Assembly (NCBI GenBank): GCA_902806565.1
Contig: CADCXA010000062.1
Span: 620,001 to 684,000, forward strand
Reading direction: 5' to 3'
DNA from: Hypoxylon rubiginosum
Taxonomy: Eukaryota; Ascomycota; Sordariomycetes; Xylariales; Hypoxylaceae
DNA: 64,000 bases
Positions within the stretch are counted from its first letter, which is position 1; each line of letters begins with the position of its first letter. Shown piece after piece: positions 1 to 11,033 of this stretch. The translations under genes were made by a program, and so were the position numbers. The notes below the pieces were generated by a model, which was given only the letters and a program-made list of their open reading frames with translations, was not told the origin of the DNA and ran no database searches.

Positions 1-86
1 GTTCCTTGGAGCTTTGGCCGATGTTATGAAGGTTCATTTCAAACCCTGGAACAAATAACGTAGCCAACAAGGCTAATTGACGATAG

Positions 87-1595
87 GATCCTACCTTCAG
101 CTTACACCTTCATGATAATGATGCCCCAGATCCCGATATCCCAGGTACATATAAGCATGACAAAAAGCCTAGATGGGTTCTTTCCCGTAAACGTATACAG
201 GATTGTGATCTGCGCGAATGTCGCCAAACCCCAGATGATACGACATGCAACGAATGCGAAATAGGCACCATATATTCAAGCATGGAAAGTGCCATAGCCC
301 ACTTCCGTCGGTCTCACATGGTCGGTTCCATGACTGATGGTAACATCCGCTCTTTCGTACTCCCCCTCACGATCGCTCTTGAAGAAAGACTGGCAGAAGA
401 CCAATCGAGCTTACTTCGAAGCGGCCGCGACACTATGGTTTCTATCCTTAAAAAGCTAGTGTCTATCCAGGACGGTGTTACATATGACAACGAATTTCGA
501 GAACAGCGAGGTCTTCCGCATCACTTGCTCGAAGCAATCAAATGGATATTCCTATACGTCTGCGGTGCTTCTCGTGTCCTCCACGAGCTGTCCTGGCTCT
601 ACAAGGATGATCTGTGTCAGAGAGATCCCAAAAATCTAACATCCTCGAAGATCCGAGCGCAAAGACATTACCTTGCTAAGGTTGGTTTGAGAGTTGAAGA
701 TCTCGTCAGGAAAGCTGAGAGGGCTCTCGCATCACCGACGACTACGGCGGAAGAGAATGGACCAGGAAGCTTCCTCATATCCGTCGGTCCGCACTACGTT
801 GCGACACAAGTCATTTGTAATCTGCTGCGAACGCCAATCCGCAACAACAAGCATATCGTTCCCATGTACGGAGCTATTACGAATAGTCTAGTGAGCTTCT
901 CTCGACATAGTTATGGCAGGTTTGTACTAATGTAGAGTCAGGGTTCCCAGGTTATCCGCAACCCGACTAAGCGCCAGATCCTTAGCATCGGCTCTCTTAT
1001 CGAACAGTTGTGTCTAGTCAAAGACTTTTACGAATGGCAGCGGGAGGCTCTGTACTGCTTTGACCTGGTGATCAATCCCGAGTCGTACCCACAGGGCTTT
1101 AACCACCAGGAACGCGAGAAGCTCTTCTCCGATCACGAATACGGACTCATCTCCCGGGAAGACAAGAAGCTCGAGAAAGATATCCACCAAATCTCCCAGT
1201 TGGTCTTGACGTGCAGCCGGATGGTCGACAAGGTCCGCGAGCTGACAGACATCATGAAGGACGACCAAGGGCGCGCCATCTTCATCTTCACTACGGTTAC
1301 CATCATCTTCCTTCCCCTAAGCTTCGTCGCCACGTATATCAGCATGAGCGGGGGCACGACCGGGATGGACTGGGGCGGGATTCAGTCACTATTCTGGGAG
1401 GTTTCCGGTCCGCTCACTTTCGTGATCCTCCTGTTTTGCCTTTTCGTCGTGCAGAAAGAGACCATTCTAAATGCAATTCCTCTGACACTGGTTGAAAGGA
1501 TAAGGGCATGGGGAGATTGGAGTGGATGGAAACCGGAGAAATGGAAGGCGGACTGTGAGACAACAGAAAAGGACATAAAACAAGATGTTGACTAG
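87..1595 (+). CDS. CorA-like Mg2+ transporter-family membrane protein, 5' end outside window
   Basis: This is the 3' part of a gene that begins left of the window. Exons are 87-890 and 936-1595; the 45-base intron 891-935 starts GTGAGC and has a TACTAAT branch site just before its TAG end. A stop at 84-86 follows a CTAAT motif and ends in TAG, so it probably belongs to an upstream intron that began near base 32. The 487 visible residues start with an acidic, Cys-containing stretch and end with two hydrophobic helices (about 1279-1348 and 1399-1450), followed by a charged tail. The first helix (IFIFTTVTIIFLPLSFVATY) is the classic fungal CorA-like TM1. Canonical CorA proteins carry Gly-Met-Asn right after TM1; here the sequence reads ISMSGG, so the selectivity motif is lost. 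Many fungal CorA-like proteins are of unknown function, and real Mg2+ transport is doubtful for this one. Confidence 0.8.
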
Positions 1596-1923
1596 GTAAG
1601 ATTGGGCAGGCTCGGTTATTCTAACCATATACCTATAGATTTACGCATTGATATTATTACAACACGATCCAAGCGACACTTAAACGACGTCGTTGCTCGA
1701 GGAGCTCTCAACGTAACTACTGAGGGCCCCTCGAATACCTCTAAGAAAAGACCCATTTTGTTCCCATCTCAACCCCTATCCGGGTTAACATGCTTAGCCC
1801 CTTGTCCATAAGTCCAAGGTCAAAGGAGATAACCCCCGACAGAAGTTCTGCACAGCTGACATCCAGATCGATGAGATGGCACTATCAAACTTGTAGATGG
1901 TCACATCATATCCAAGTTCGCAC
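1596..1923. other. Intergenic, convergent gene ends
   Basis: This is the 3' space between the CorA-like gene (+) and the receptor-L gene (-). I see no coding signal, RNA gene or repeat. The short open frames here lack codon bias and family similarity. Confidence 0.5.
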
Positions 1924-3558
1924 CTATGGGCTTCCAGCTAGCTCCACTGGCGGTACCGGAAGTTCCCGTATATAGTCATTAGGTCGCTCGGCAATAATGG
2001 CTTCTCCTCCGGCTTCGCGCCGGTGCTCATCGGGCAGCTCTCGAATAATACCCGTGGCATCAGTCTCGCATAGGACGTCAAGATTTAGAGGTCGGATTTC
2101 TGCTTCCGAACCACCCCGCTCCGGTTTATCGGGTGTGATCTTCTGCATGATCTCCCGTTTCCATCGCTCGGAACGGAGGATAAGCCATACGGCTCCTGAG
2201 ACTAGAAAAAGTACAACGATCCCAATACCCACTCCGATACCAGCCCATGCTCCTTGTGAAAGTGTTGATGACATAGGATCTGAATTGGCCATAGGGCCTG
2301 TCGTTGGCACTGTCGTGGAGATGTCGGTTGTGTTATTGGTCCCATTGCATACGAGATTGTGAATAATACCATCTTGATATTGTTTTACCAGCTTTGAACA
2401 ATTGAAATCGGCATTCCAAGCTTCTATCGTGACAGCGCCTGGTACGACCGTCAAGACTGGAAATAAGTTTGGCCCTGAGGATCTGCGTACTTCTCAGCAT
2501 CCTGTCAACTAGCTCACAAGGTTCGGGGTAAGATAGGGCACCTAGACCTACGTGTCAATATGTCCTCTTAGATGGATGTTATCGGCTCTTTGTAACATGG
2601 GGAACCACGGTAAGGAGGTATTCATATTATCGATCATGGATAGTGCTGTGACATCCGAGAGCTGGTCGAACCCCAATGTGCAGTTGGTGTTGCTGTGGAC
2701 AATGAGGTTGCCCCCGATAGTCGTCAATTGAGAAAAAAGAAGCTCTGCATTCGAGTTCGCAGTGACATTCACATCTGACCCAACTGTGCTGAAGTTTGGG
2801 ACGTCTTCCGGGCCATTTGTCACGCTGTTATCGGTAGAATAATCAGAAGATTCTACAACCAGAGAGCCATTGACTCGCAGTGAGCTGCTCAGATATCTAA
2901 AATCAACATTCGCCAAGGTTAAGTTTTGAACTGATGCTAAACTTCGAAACGTGTACGGACAAAATCCATCTCCAGTAATCTGTAGGTTCTGGACGAATTG
3001 AACATCTGAGAAGTCGAAACAGCCATCAATTACCAGATTATAAACCGAGACAACGGATCGGAATAAGTCCCCATATTGTCCAGAGTTGGCTAGGCTTAAG
3101 CTGAAGAAACTACTTAGGTTTCCGAAAGTAATGCTGCTCAATAAAGGCGTTCCCGTTATATTGAAATTGACATTGGACACGGGGGGACTATTGCCGTCAG
3201 TAAGTAACCCCAAACCTGGTGTGAGGTGCGGGAGTGAAATGTTGGAGAGAGAAGTCGCATTATTTATTCGGAGTCGGGATAGGGTAGATAGATTGGGAAG
3301 GCTCAAGGACTCCAAGTTTGGACTATCCTGGACGTCGACGGTCTCTACTGACACGAATCGTCGGATATCAAGATTTCCAGCTGCATTTCTAATATAAATG
3401 GCGACTGCGGAATCAGATGAGTTGCAGGTGAAGTTGCCATGATCAATATCGGCCTGACTGGAAATATAGACGGCGTCGGGACATTCGCCGGTAGCTAAGC
3501 CGAAGCAGTAGGGAGATGTTAGGCTAGTTGATTGAAATAAGCGAGGCAATAGGTTCAC
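1924..3558 (-). CDS. Receptor-L/Ecm33-like cell-surface protein with one transmembrane segment
   Basis: Exons are 3558-2552 and 2482-1924. The intron 2483-2551 starts GTAGGT and ends in CAG, and the joined frame reads HIDT-SSGPNLFP-VLTVVPG. The 521-residue product has about 330 residues of repeated beta-helix-type units (patterns such as LESLSLPNLSTLSRL and FSQLTTIGGNLIV) rich in N-glycosylation sites, as in the Ecm33/Sps2 receptor-L family. A Ser/Thr-rich stalk, a single hydrophobic helix (WAGIGVGIGIVVLFLVSGAV) and a basic cytoplasmic tail of about 90 residues follow. Ecm33 itself is GPI-anchored, so the TM plus tail suggests a surface receptor or wall sensor. The N-terminus is unresolved: the given ATG lacks a signal peptide. 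A GTAAGT donor at 3562 and a CTAAC...TTAG acceptor near 3495 suggest an N-terminal intron, but I could not find a signal-peptide exon. The gene may be 5'-degenerate. Confidence 0.75.
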
Positions 3559-4861
3559 TTACTCATGCCTGGGTACCTCTTATACCTAGGTAGTATTCTG
3601 CGTGTTGAAAATATTTTAAATTTAAATGAGATAATGATGTGTAGTACGAGTGTCGAAGAGTAGTCTTGAAATAAATAGAAAGGGAGTCACTGGGGCTTTA
3701 TATAAGAATTTAACTGCTGACGTACCTAACCTTACGTACATGGTAGTTGGGTACCTGTAGGAACACCTCCTCGAATTAGAATGTTAATATGCCAGAGTTT
3801 TAAGAGGGTGGTTTTTGGAGGATTATTGTGTCGGACATGTGTGGCGCAGGGGGACGGGGGCCGATTTCATTTGAGAAAGGTGGTATTATGGAGTGGTAGG
3901 ACAGCAGAATTCTAAAAGGGGGTGGGGGTGTTTGTTAGCAAGGTATTGTTAATTAACGGGGGGGGGGGAGTTGATATATTATTAAAAAGCGAAGTTATTC
4001 TCATATGTTATACGTAAAGCTATGATAGAAATATAGACGTAACCGGCGCAAGGGAATAGACGCCACTAGCACTAAGGTATATATATTATAGCTAGCATAA
4101 AAAAATAGGGGTATAAGGGAATAGGTAATATATAAATAACTTTCAGCTTTAAGGGGCTGCCCGTGTGCCGAAGGATTATTACAAGGAGGCGAAGCAGAGT
4201 TAGCCTCCAAGAAATAACCTGGAGGCCCGCGGGGTACCCCCCCTAGAGAATTGAGGAAATCTCATTATTATATTCTAAACTTTAGGTACCAAAGCTATCT
4301 CCTAAAACTTCAGTTATTATGGTGTCCTTCAAGGGGGTGTCCTCTCAGTACTATGTATGTAGGCATGGGCTGGTCACACTACATATTCGATGTTACTTGC
4401 CAAGTCATTGTCGCTTAGCAGGGAATATCTCAGTTTTCGGTGGTTTGATAAGTGTCAGGACCATAGCCCTCGTCAGGCTACGGACCTGTTGGTCACCTTT
4501 TGGGCCTAGATAAGAGTCACGGAGTCCTCATGGCCAGATTAGGGGCTAAGGGGGTAAGAGGTTGCGGGCTTATAGGTATGAAGGAAGGGATAGGTCTCTT
4601 TGTCCTGACCTCCTATATAATATGGGACTTGGTAACCCCCTAGGTTCATAGCTCCTTGTACTATAGCATAGTTATTTACTTATCGCATGGTTGGTGCCGA
4701 GCTTTGAGAGGGGTTTTGTCCTCGATTAAGCGAATATAATGATCCAGGTTACACCCAGATTGCGTCGGTAAAAGTAAATAAAGATTTATAAAAAAAAAAG
4801 AAAACCCAAATATATTTACTACAGGTATTTTCGCGATGTTATTAGTAAGCGATTTATTTAA
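3559..4861. other. Long intergenic stretch with low-complexity patches
   Basis: About 1.3 kb lies between the receptor-L gene and the patatin gene. It contains a palindromic TACCTAGGTA at 3583-3592, a poly-G run near 3957-3969 and AT-rich patches. The 4200-4700 part has alternating C/T- and G-rich runs reminiscent of an old mobile-element fragment, but I found no paired repeat to prove it. No coding frame is convincing. Confidence 0.4.
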
Positions 4862-7800
4862 TCAAATTTGCCCCTGGCTAAAATCACTGCGTATCAATTT
4901 CCGCGGGAACCCGCTTATATCAAACAGCTGCTGACCCGGAACGATTCCCGGGAGGATGAGAGCAATCCGAGTCGACGTCTCGGCATCCGGGATCGCGATG
5001 CTCACCGGAACTCCCTCGAACGTCCCGTCCTCCACCATCTCCTGGATGGGGATAGCCCACGTCTCGTCCTCGTGATCGGCGCTCATCGAGACGAACGTCG
5101 CGGGCTTGAGACAGGAATGGAGGAACTTGCCCAGCGCCCCGAGCTCCGCCGGGCTCTCCAGGCGGCACCGGATGACGCCGTGGAGCTGGAGCGACGAGGT
5201 CTGCTTCTTGCGGGGCCCGCCCGTGCGCTCGAAGTAGAAGGAGCTCGCGACGAGCGTGCACGCGACGCGGCCGATCTTGTCTTTCGCCTCCACGTTGGTG
5301 TTCGCCCAGCCCGCCACCGTCTGCAGCATGAAGGTGACCTTGTCGACGTCGTCCATGAGCGGGGGCGCCACGCCCAGGTCCGGGTTGATGCGGTAGGAGC
5401 GGTCCGCTAGGATGGGGTTGTCCGAGATCTGCTGGTACCACGTCTCCCATCGCCTTTCGGCGTCTAGGTTGAGCCCGATCTGATTCTTGACCATCGTGAA
5501 GAGTATAGTGATGAACGATACTTTTTGATGTTTGGGATTGCGGGTCATGGAGGGTATATTCGCTGTTTTCCGGTATGCGTCGTCGGTCTGGTCATTATAT
5601 TTGTTCTGGAGGCCGGTGCCGAGAGACAGCACGATGTCAGGAGTTTCGCATAGGTTGCCAGAGACTGCGATGCTCCTCGCTTCCTCCATTGCTATCTTGA
5701 TTGGGTTATTGTGCAGTATTGCGCCGTCCATGAGTTGCGGATTGTTCTCTGCGAATGGCTTGAAGTAGCCGGGCGCCGCTGATGTCGCTCGAGCACTAGG
5801 GAAACTACATTAGTGCCTGGCTTTCGATCCTAGTGTCCCCGTAGACATAACTTACGCTTGCCATACCGCGAGTTCGTCTTTCGGGTTTGATGGCCTGTGT
5901 CTGGTGTACTCCAATACGGGTCTTCGCTTAGCGGAAGGTGGCGGTAAGCTTCTACGAACATTGTAGTTGGACAGCACGTAAGGCCGTGTCCCGGAGTCAG
6001 ATGTTGCGATGACGGCGACTTTCAACGGCCGAGTATCATTTACCTCCGGTGACCCAAACAGAGGGGAACTTCCCAGTGAGCTTTGAAGAGCGTTCACAAG
6101 AGGCTTGGTCTCGTATCGGCTCTTCTTAAAAAGAAGCTCAAGGTAGTTGATACCTTGATATTTCTGCCCATGTCTAGCAGTGAATGCTTGAGTTGCGAGT
6201 TCTTGAAACTGCTTGATGCATTCGTCAACAGACCACTGCTTGTGACCAAAGCCAAGCGAAATAATGCCACCGGTACTTTAACGGGTTCCTTCGTAAGCAA
6301 CTACGCAATCCCCAAACTGCGGTGGTGTTACGTACCTTGTCCCAACTACGAGGTCGAAGAATCGTTGAATAGGAATGCCTATCCGGTCCTCAATCGCTTT
6401 AAGCGTAGCAAGCTCGACAATTCCTCGCACGCCACCTCTATCGGCAGGTTAGTTTAACCACCCAATTCGTTGGGGGGATTGGGGAATATAAGGCATTACC
6501 CATCTAGTGTTAACACTCTCAGACCAGAGTGCGCCGGTTCAAGTCGGATGACGGTTGGTACGCCTGATCTTCCCGAGACTCGGTCGCACACACCCGAGCC
6601 GCCGCTGATTGGGCAGCAGTCTATAACAATCCGCGTTGCGCCCTCAAGTCTGCCGAAGTCTTTCGCGCACTCGGTGCAGATGAAATGCCCACAGCTTAGG
6701 GGATACTGTGCTGGGTTGAACAAGCAAGCGAGGCACACGGAGTTGCAGAAAATACCCGGTCCAATGAGCGGCGTGTAGAAGCTGTGAATGGTGCGCCCGT
6801 GTACCTTTGTTCGTGTCTCTCTAGAGCTACCATTGCCATGCCAGTCGGAACTCTGGTACATCTCGAGCAGCTTTAGTCGAATCCTTTCTTCCCAACCGAA
6901 CCATTTTGGATGGAAATCGTTGCTGGTAAACTTGCCGTTCATCCATTTTTGACGACCCAGAGTCCCCGTCTGCTGGTGCATTTCTCCGTGTGTCCTGCAT
7001 TTTAACTCGCATTTGAACCCTTGATCGAAGAGATGTGGCCTTGGGGGGGTATTATAAGTGCAGCAAAGTCGAGTTTCATAGTATTCGGTAATGACATATT
7101 TGCAAAGGCTCTTGTATGACTCCTCTTGTCTTGGCCTCTGGTAAGCTGCAGGCCTAACCTGGCCTTCTTCATTCGCAGACTGCGTCGAGTGTTGAGATGT
7201 TTTGGTCCCGAACCAGTCCTGTGGTCCACCTGTTATGAATATCAGATATACATTATCCCCAATACTATACCTAGTGAAGGAGTCTAGGGTTACTAACCAA
7301 AATGTTGCTTCCTTGCGGAATCAAGTATGATACAGGATGCTACTAGGTCGGTTACTCTAACAAAGAGCTGTTCGATGTTGCTTTCCAGTTTGCATTTTTC
7401 CGCAATGAGAACAAGAAACTCCAAGACGTTATCTGCCAGCGTCTCGGGCGGTGGACGATGCTTCAACGAAGCTTTGACGTAATCAAACGGCTCGTTCAGA
7501 GTCTCTGAGAAGTGGTCGAATGCCAAAGACACGTACATTTGGAACTGATCGACGTCAGGAAGCATCTTCAGCCCATTCTTCCTCTTGAGCGACTTTTCAC
7601 AGCAGTCGTCGATAATACCACGTAGGGCGTCCCGCTGTTCGTGTAGTAACTGATACCTCGACTTTTCCGGGAGCCGAATGACATGCACGCTCGAGTAATA
7701 GCGTTCGAAGAGTTCCTGCATGGAACTTATTGGCAGATTCCGCTTTGCCCATTTATTCGCATATGCCTCGAAAGTTTTATTCTTCAGGATTTGAGTATCC

Positions 7801-8950
7801 ATCGACTTGAAGAAATCTTCAGTCGCTCTGTAGCGGCTCCATCTATCACCCGAAGTTGGGCTTGTCGACTTATTCAGGGCGATCACCGCGTGTGGTTTGC
7901 TAGGTAGGTTGATTGACGCAGAGTGGTTCTTATCGGCCCAGAGAAGCAATTTCTCTGCAACATCCTCCAGTGTGCTAGGATTGGTCAGATAATGTTACTC
8001 TAAGGATTGATGTGATAAACAGGTAGCGCTCACTTCGGGTTGTTCAGAACGAACACAATTACATCGGAGAACGCGTGGAAGATACGTGGGTACATCTCAG
8101 TAACAGCAAACTGTCGTTTGCTTGTTCTTGCATAATCCGCCGAATTCCTCGACGCCCACCGCAAGGCTCGTTTGGTGGCATGGACGATTCTGGATATAGG
8201 GTTCTTGCCGCCGCCGGCGATAGCCCGGGGATTCGATAGCTCCTTACCCTTGTCGTCGGAGACGGCTTGGGCAACCGGGTCGCGTTCTCCGCCCTCAAAC
8301 CCTTCGCAGTCGGCAAATAGGATCGGTCGTGCACCGTTGCACGTATTGGGATCCACGTAAAGATGAACGTCCGCAGAGGTGGCGACGTCCTGGTCTTTAC
8401 GGCCGATGACTGGCATTGCTATAGATGGAGATTCTCCACCTACCACGTCGTAGCCTTTCGCATCGAGCAAAAGGCGGATAAGGCTACTCTTGCCGGCACC
8501 TAGAAATGTCAGTATCCAAATATCCATCAACTAATTTGATGCGAAATGAGAAATACCTGTTGGACCGACGAAGGACACAAGCCCAGGATATCGCTTTTGA
8601 GGTGCCCCCTCCGACGTCTCCATCATCAGAATGGCAATTCGCCTATACTCAGCTAAGACGGGATCGCCTTGATCGTCTTTACTAAGACCAAACCAGACCG
8701 AATCCCCGTCAAGCGCGTGCTGTTTGCGTTCGTCGCTCTCATCCTCGGGCTCGGCCATCCATTCTTGGACCTTCTTGACAATCTTCGGGTCTAGCTTGTT
8801 GTGGGGGATGCCTGTTGGGCCGACAGTATTTGCGCGATGTGCACGCCGGGACGGCCAGCACTCATCGCAGTAGTAATCATTGCATCCTTCGCAGAATACT
8901 ACTGATTTTTCGGTACCGCAGGTCTCGCAGCTAAGTTCGTTTTCTGCCAT
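4862..8950 (-). CDS. Multidomain patatin-like phospholipase: zinc finger, P-loop GTPase, RING-like cluster, patatin
   Basis: Exons on the minus strand are 8950-8557, 8499-8034, 7974-7298, 7229-6500, 6437-6336, 6275-5856 and 5795-4862; all phases close (1240 residues). The MAEN start was chosen because the Cys-rich region follows at once; an in-frame ATG 14 codons upstream (8992) is possible. Domains in order are: B-box-like zinc finger (from C8, pattern CETC..CEGC..CDEC); Walker A GPTGAGKS at 129-136, DCEGF at 195-199 and an NK-type motif ALNKS near 319-323, as in GBP/dynamin/septin-type GTPases; a RING-like cluster CLAC..SCGHFIC..C at 678-700; and patatin with oxyanion loop DGGGVRG (755-761), nucleophile elbow GTSTG (Ser790) and the DGA of the Ser-Asp dyad (Asp953). 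All catalytic motifs are intact. Patatins hydrolyse acyl chains of phospholipids. The layout suggests a nucleotide-gated lipase, perhaps for defence or incompatibility; that role is inference. Confidence 0.85.
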
Positions 8951-8992
8951 TTCAACGCTGATTCGGACAAGAATTAGACAAGAATTAGACAA

Positions 8993-9580
8993 GAATTAGG
9001 GACGGAGACAGCCTAGGTACTAGTGGGAACAGGAAGGGTTTATAATCCCAGTGAGAAAAGGCTAGAAGACCTTCACTACCTAATGTGGGAGCCTAAGATT
9101 CGACGGCACACGGCAGACCCCTGGTATCTTACACCGGTGTGTATCTTACAAGACGCCACTGACGTTCAAGATTGGGGTATTTAACGAGCAGCTGAAATTA
9201 AGGACTCAGCTGAAGGCAAAATAATCAAACCCCTGATACCGTAGAGGTAGAACTAATCCTTGATATTGTATTCATTGAGCTCGTCTTACGACCACCAACC
9301 TCCCGATGGTGAAGCTCTGAGTACAAATGCAGATTACTCTGAATGGAGGCTCTTAGGACAGTTGACTACTAGAATTAAAGCCTACCTGATATATGTATGA
9401 TAAGGATACCTACCTCCTAATGGTCCACCCTATACACAGGCAAATGCAGACAAGGCGCAGTGGCGGCCGCTAATGTTTCGGACGCGAGGCTGCGGGCCAG
9501 AGCCTGCCTCAAAATGCATTATATTAGGGGGCTAAAAGCAAAACTATTACCCCATTGTCAGCACTAAGTCATTGTGCTAC
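8993..9580. other. Intergenic, promoter side of the patatin gene
   Basis: A 10-base unit (ACAAGAATTA with the following G) occurs as three near-tandem copies at about 8968-8999, spanning the start region. CCTAGGTAC occurs near 9012. There is no TATA box I trust and no RNA gene. A G/C-rich patch at 9460-9510 breaks the otherwise AT-rich context without coding potential. Confidence 0.4.
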
Positions 9581-9581
9581 C

Positions 9582-9725
9582 CTAACGTCTGTTCAGCTGC
9601 TTATTATTAGGTGCGTACGAGTAAACGGATGATAGGTTAAACGGAGGCGAGTCCTGCGTTATGGCATTTTCAAGGATCTGTCGCAGGAGCTTCTCCGGCA
9701 GACGGTCGAGGATCGACAGAGTCAT
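9582..9725 (-). pseudogene. F-box N-terminal remnant
   Basis: The 47-residue frame starts MTLSILDRLPEKLLRQILEN, which matches the LPxELLxxIL start of fungal F-box domains. It then runs to a stop without the rest of the F-box or any C-terminal substrate domain. A possible donor follows the VYSY segment, but no acceptor restores an open frame downstream. F-box proteins recruit substrates to SCF ubiquitin ligases. This is most likely a decayed copy or a 5' fragment. Confidence 0.4.
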
Positions 9726-9908
9726 GTTTGCTGAGCTGGCCTTGCTATGAAAACGATATAAATTGAAAGACGAAAAGGGGAAGAAGTAATTATACAAGCT
9801 TCAACGTAAACGGACCGTCCCTTTAAGGTTCTTATCGCCTCATCCTTATTATCCCTTATCGGCATCAGGCAACCAAATAAAACCTTGCAGGGTTTGTGCA
9901 CCATCCCT

Positions 9909-9940
9909 GACCATCATCATCATCATCATATCATCATAAG
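9909..9940. repeat. ATC microsatellite
   Basis: A run of CATCAT triplets interrupted once by CATATCATC. It is a simple repeat in intergenic DNA between the F-box remnant and the secreted-protein gene. Confidence 0.8.
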
Positions 9941-10214
9941 GATCAGATCAAGACTAAGCTTAGCTTTTTGTTTCAGACAGATTGAACCCTGTTACGTACA
10001 TGGTAAGTACCTAAGCAATGAAATCCTTAAATAATACATCTAATGATACATATAACAACCCATAGGTAAGATAAGATACGTGTCCCCCCTCGGAAAGTAG
10101 ACCAATGATAACGACAGAAACTGGGCAGTTGAACTCAAAGAAAGGGGTATGACAGCAAAGGGAAATGTGTGCCTCCTAAGCCACGTTGAAACAGGGTCCG
10201 ATGATCACGAGCAT

Positions 10215-11033
10215 TTAAGAGCATTCCCCAGCCCAACGGTAGTACCTCTTGAAGTCAACATCGTTAGGAACCTCCTCGTTAGCAATGCGAAGAATGTTGT
10301 AGTCCTTGGCCGGGCACTCGTCGGTGCGCGATCGCTTGACCATCTTGCCGGGGGGACGGCCGGCACCAATGTCGGCCGGGTTGAAGAAGTTGTTCGCACG
10401 CTGCTGCTCGGCCACGTTGCTGCCGGCCCATTCGTGGATGGCGTGGACCGTGGCGCTGAGGAGTGCCGCCCCCCCGGATCCAGGATTGGTCCAGCCGCCG
10501 GGGATATTGATGGCAAAACCGTAGTCTCCGTTGCGCACCCCGGTCCCCCACAGGCCGCCCATTTGCGCCCCGACCTCTGGGAGCTGCTCCGTCAGCCACT
10601 CGTGCACGTCGGCATGGTGGCTCTCCACCCAATTCATAAAGTTGCGGAACAGCATCTGCCCGGGCGTGCCCTCCATGTGGCCCGCGACGATGTTCCTGAG
10701 TTCCTGGGGCAGCGGCAAGTTGTTGACCGTTCGCCCGAGCATGAAGACGATCTGGCCGCCTTGGGCCCACCAGAGTCGCATTCTGATATCTCGCTTGGTT
10801 AGGCCATCGTCGTCGCTGCCACTGTCCACGGATCGGGCGGTGGAGATCCTAGTGGACAAGACAGTGGGGGCTTCAGGGGCTCGGCGTTCTGGCGCCGTAT
10901 TCTCGATTGCTCCTGCAACACGAGCAGAGAGCGCAGACTCTTCAACGTTCGAACCTGTTACCGGAATGCCGCATACCGTAGAGAATAGAGTTGAGGCAAC
11001 GCCTAACAAGGCGATTTTTTTGAAAGAAACCAT
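10215..11033 (-). CDS. Secreted protein with propeptide, unknown family
   Basis: A single 272-residue exon. The N-terminus is a clear signal peptide (basic MVSFKK, hydrophobic core, cut near VCG-IP). Dibasic sites follow (ERR near residue 51, LTKR near 80), typical of Kex2 processing, so a mature part of about 190 residues starting DIRMRLWWAQ is likely. The mature part has two cysteines near the C-terminus (DECPAK and GECS) that could form a disulfide, plus Gly/Trp-rich segments. TATAAAT on the minus strand at 11158-11164 lies about 125 bases upstream of the ATG. I recognise no enzymatic motif. It is divergently arranged with another secreted-protein gene at 11908. It could be an effector-like secreted protein. 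Confidence 0.75.
   Translation of the reverse strand: MVSFKKIALLGVASTLFSTVCGIPVTGSNVEESALSARVAGAIENTAPERRAPEAPTVLSTRISTARSVDSGSDDDGLTKRDIRMRLWWAQGGQIVFMLGRTVNNLPLPQELRNIVAGHMEGTPGQMLFRNFMNWVESHHADVHEWLTEQLPEVGAQMGGLWGTGVRNGDYGFAINIPGGWTNPGSGGAALLSATVHAIHEWAGSNVAEQQRANNFFNPADIGAGRPPGKMVKRSRTDECPAKDYNILRIANEEVPNDVDFKRYYRWAGECS

Noticed and set aside
4200..4760. Solo LTR
   Set aside because: Composition and TATA-like stretches hint at an LTR, but no second copy, TG..CA ends or target duplication is visible in the window.
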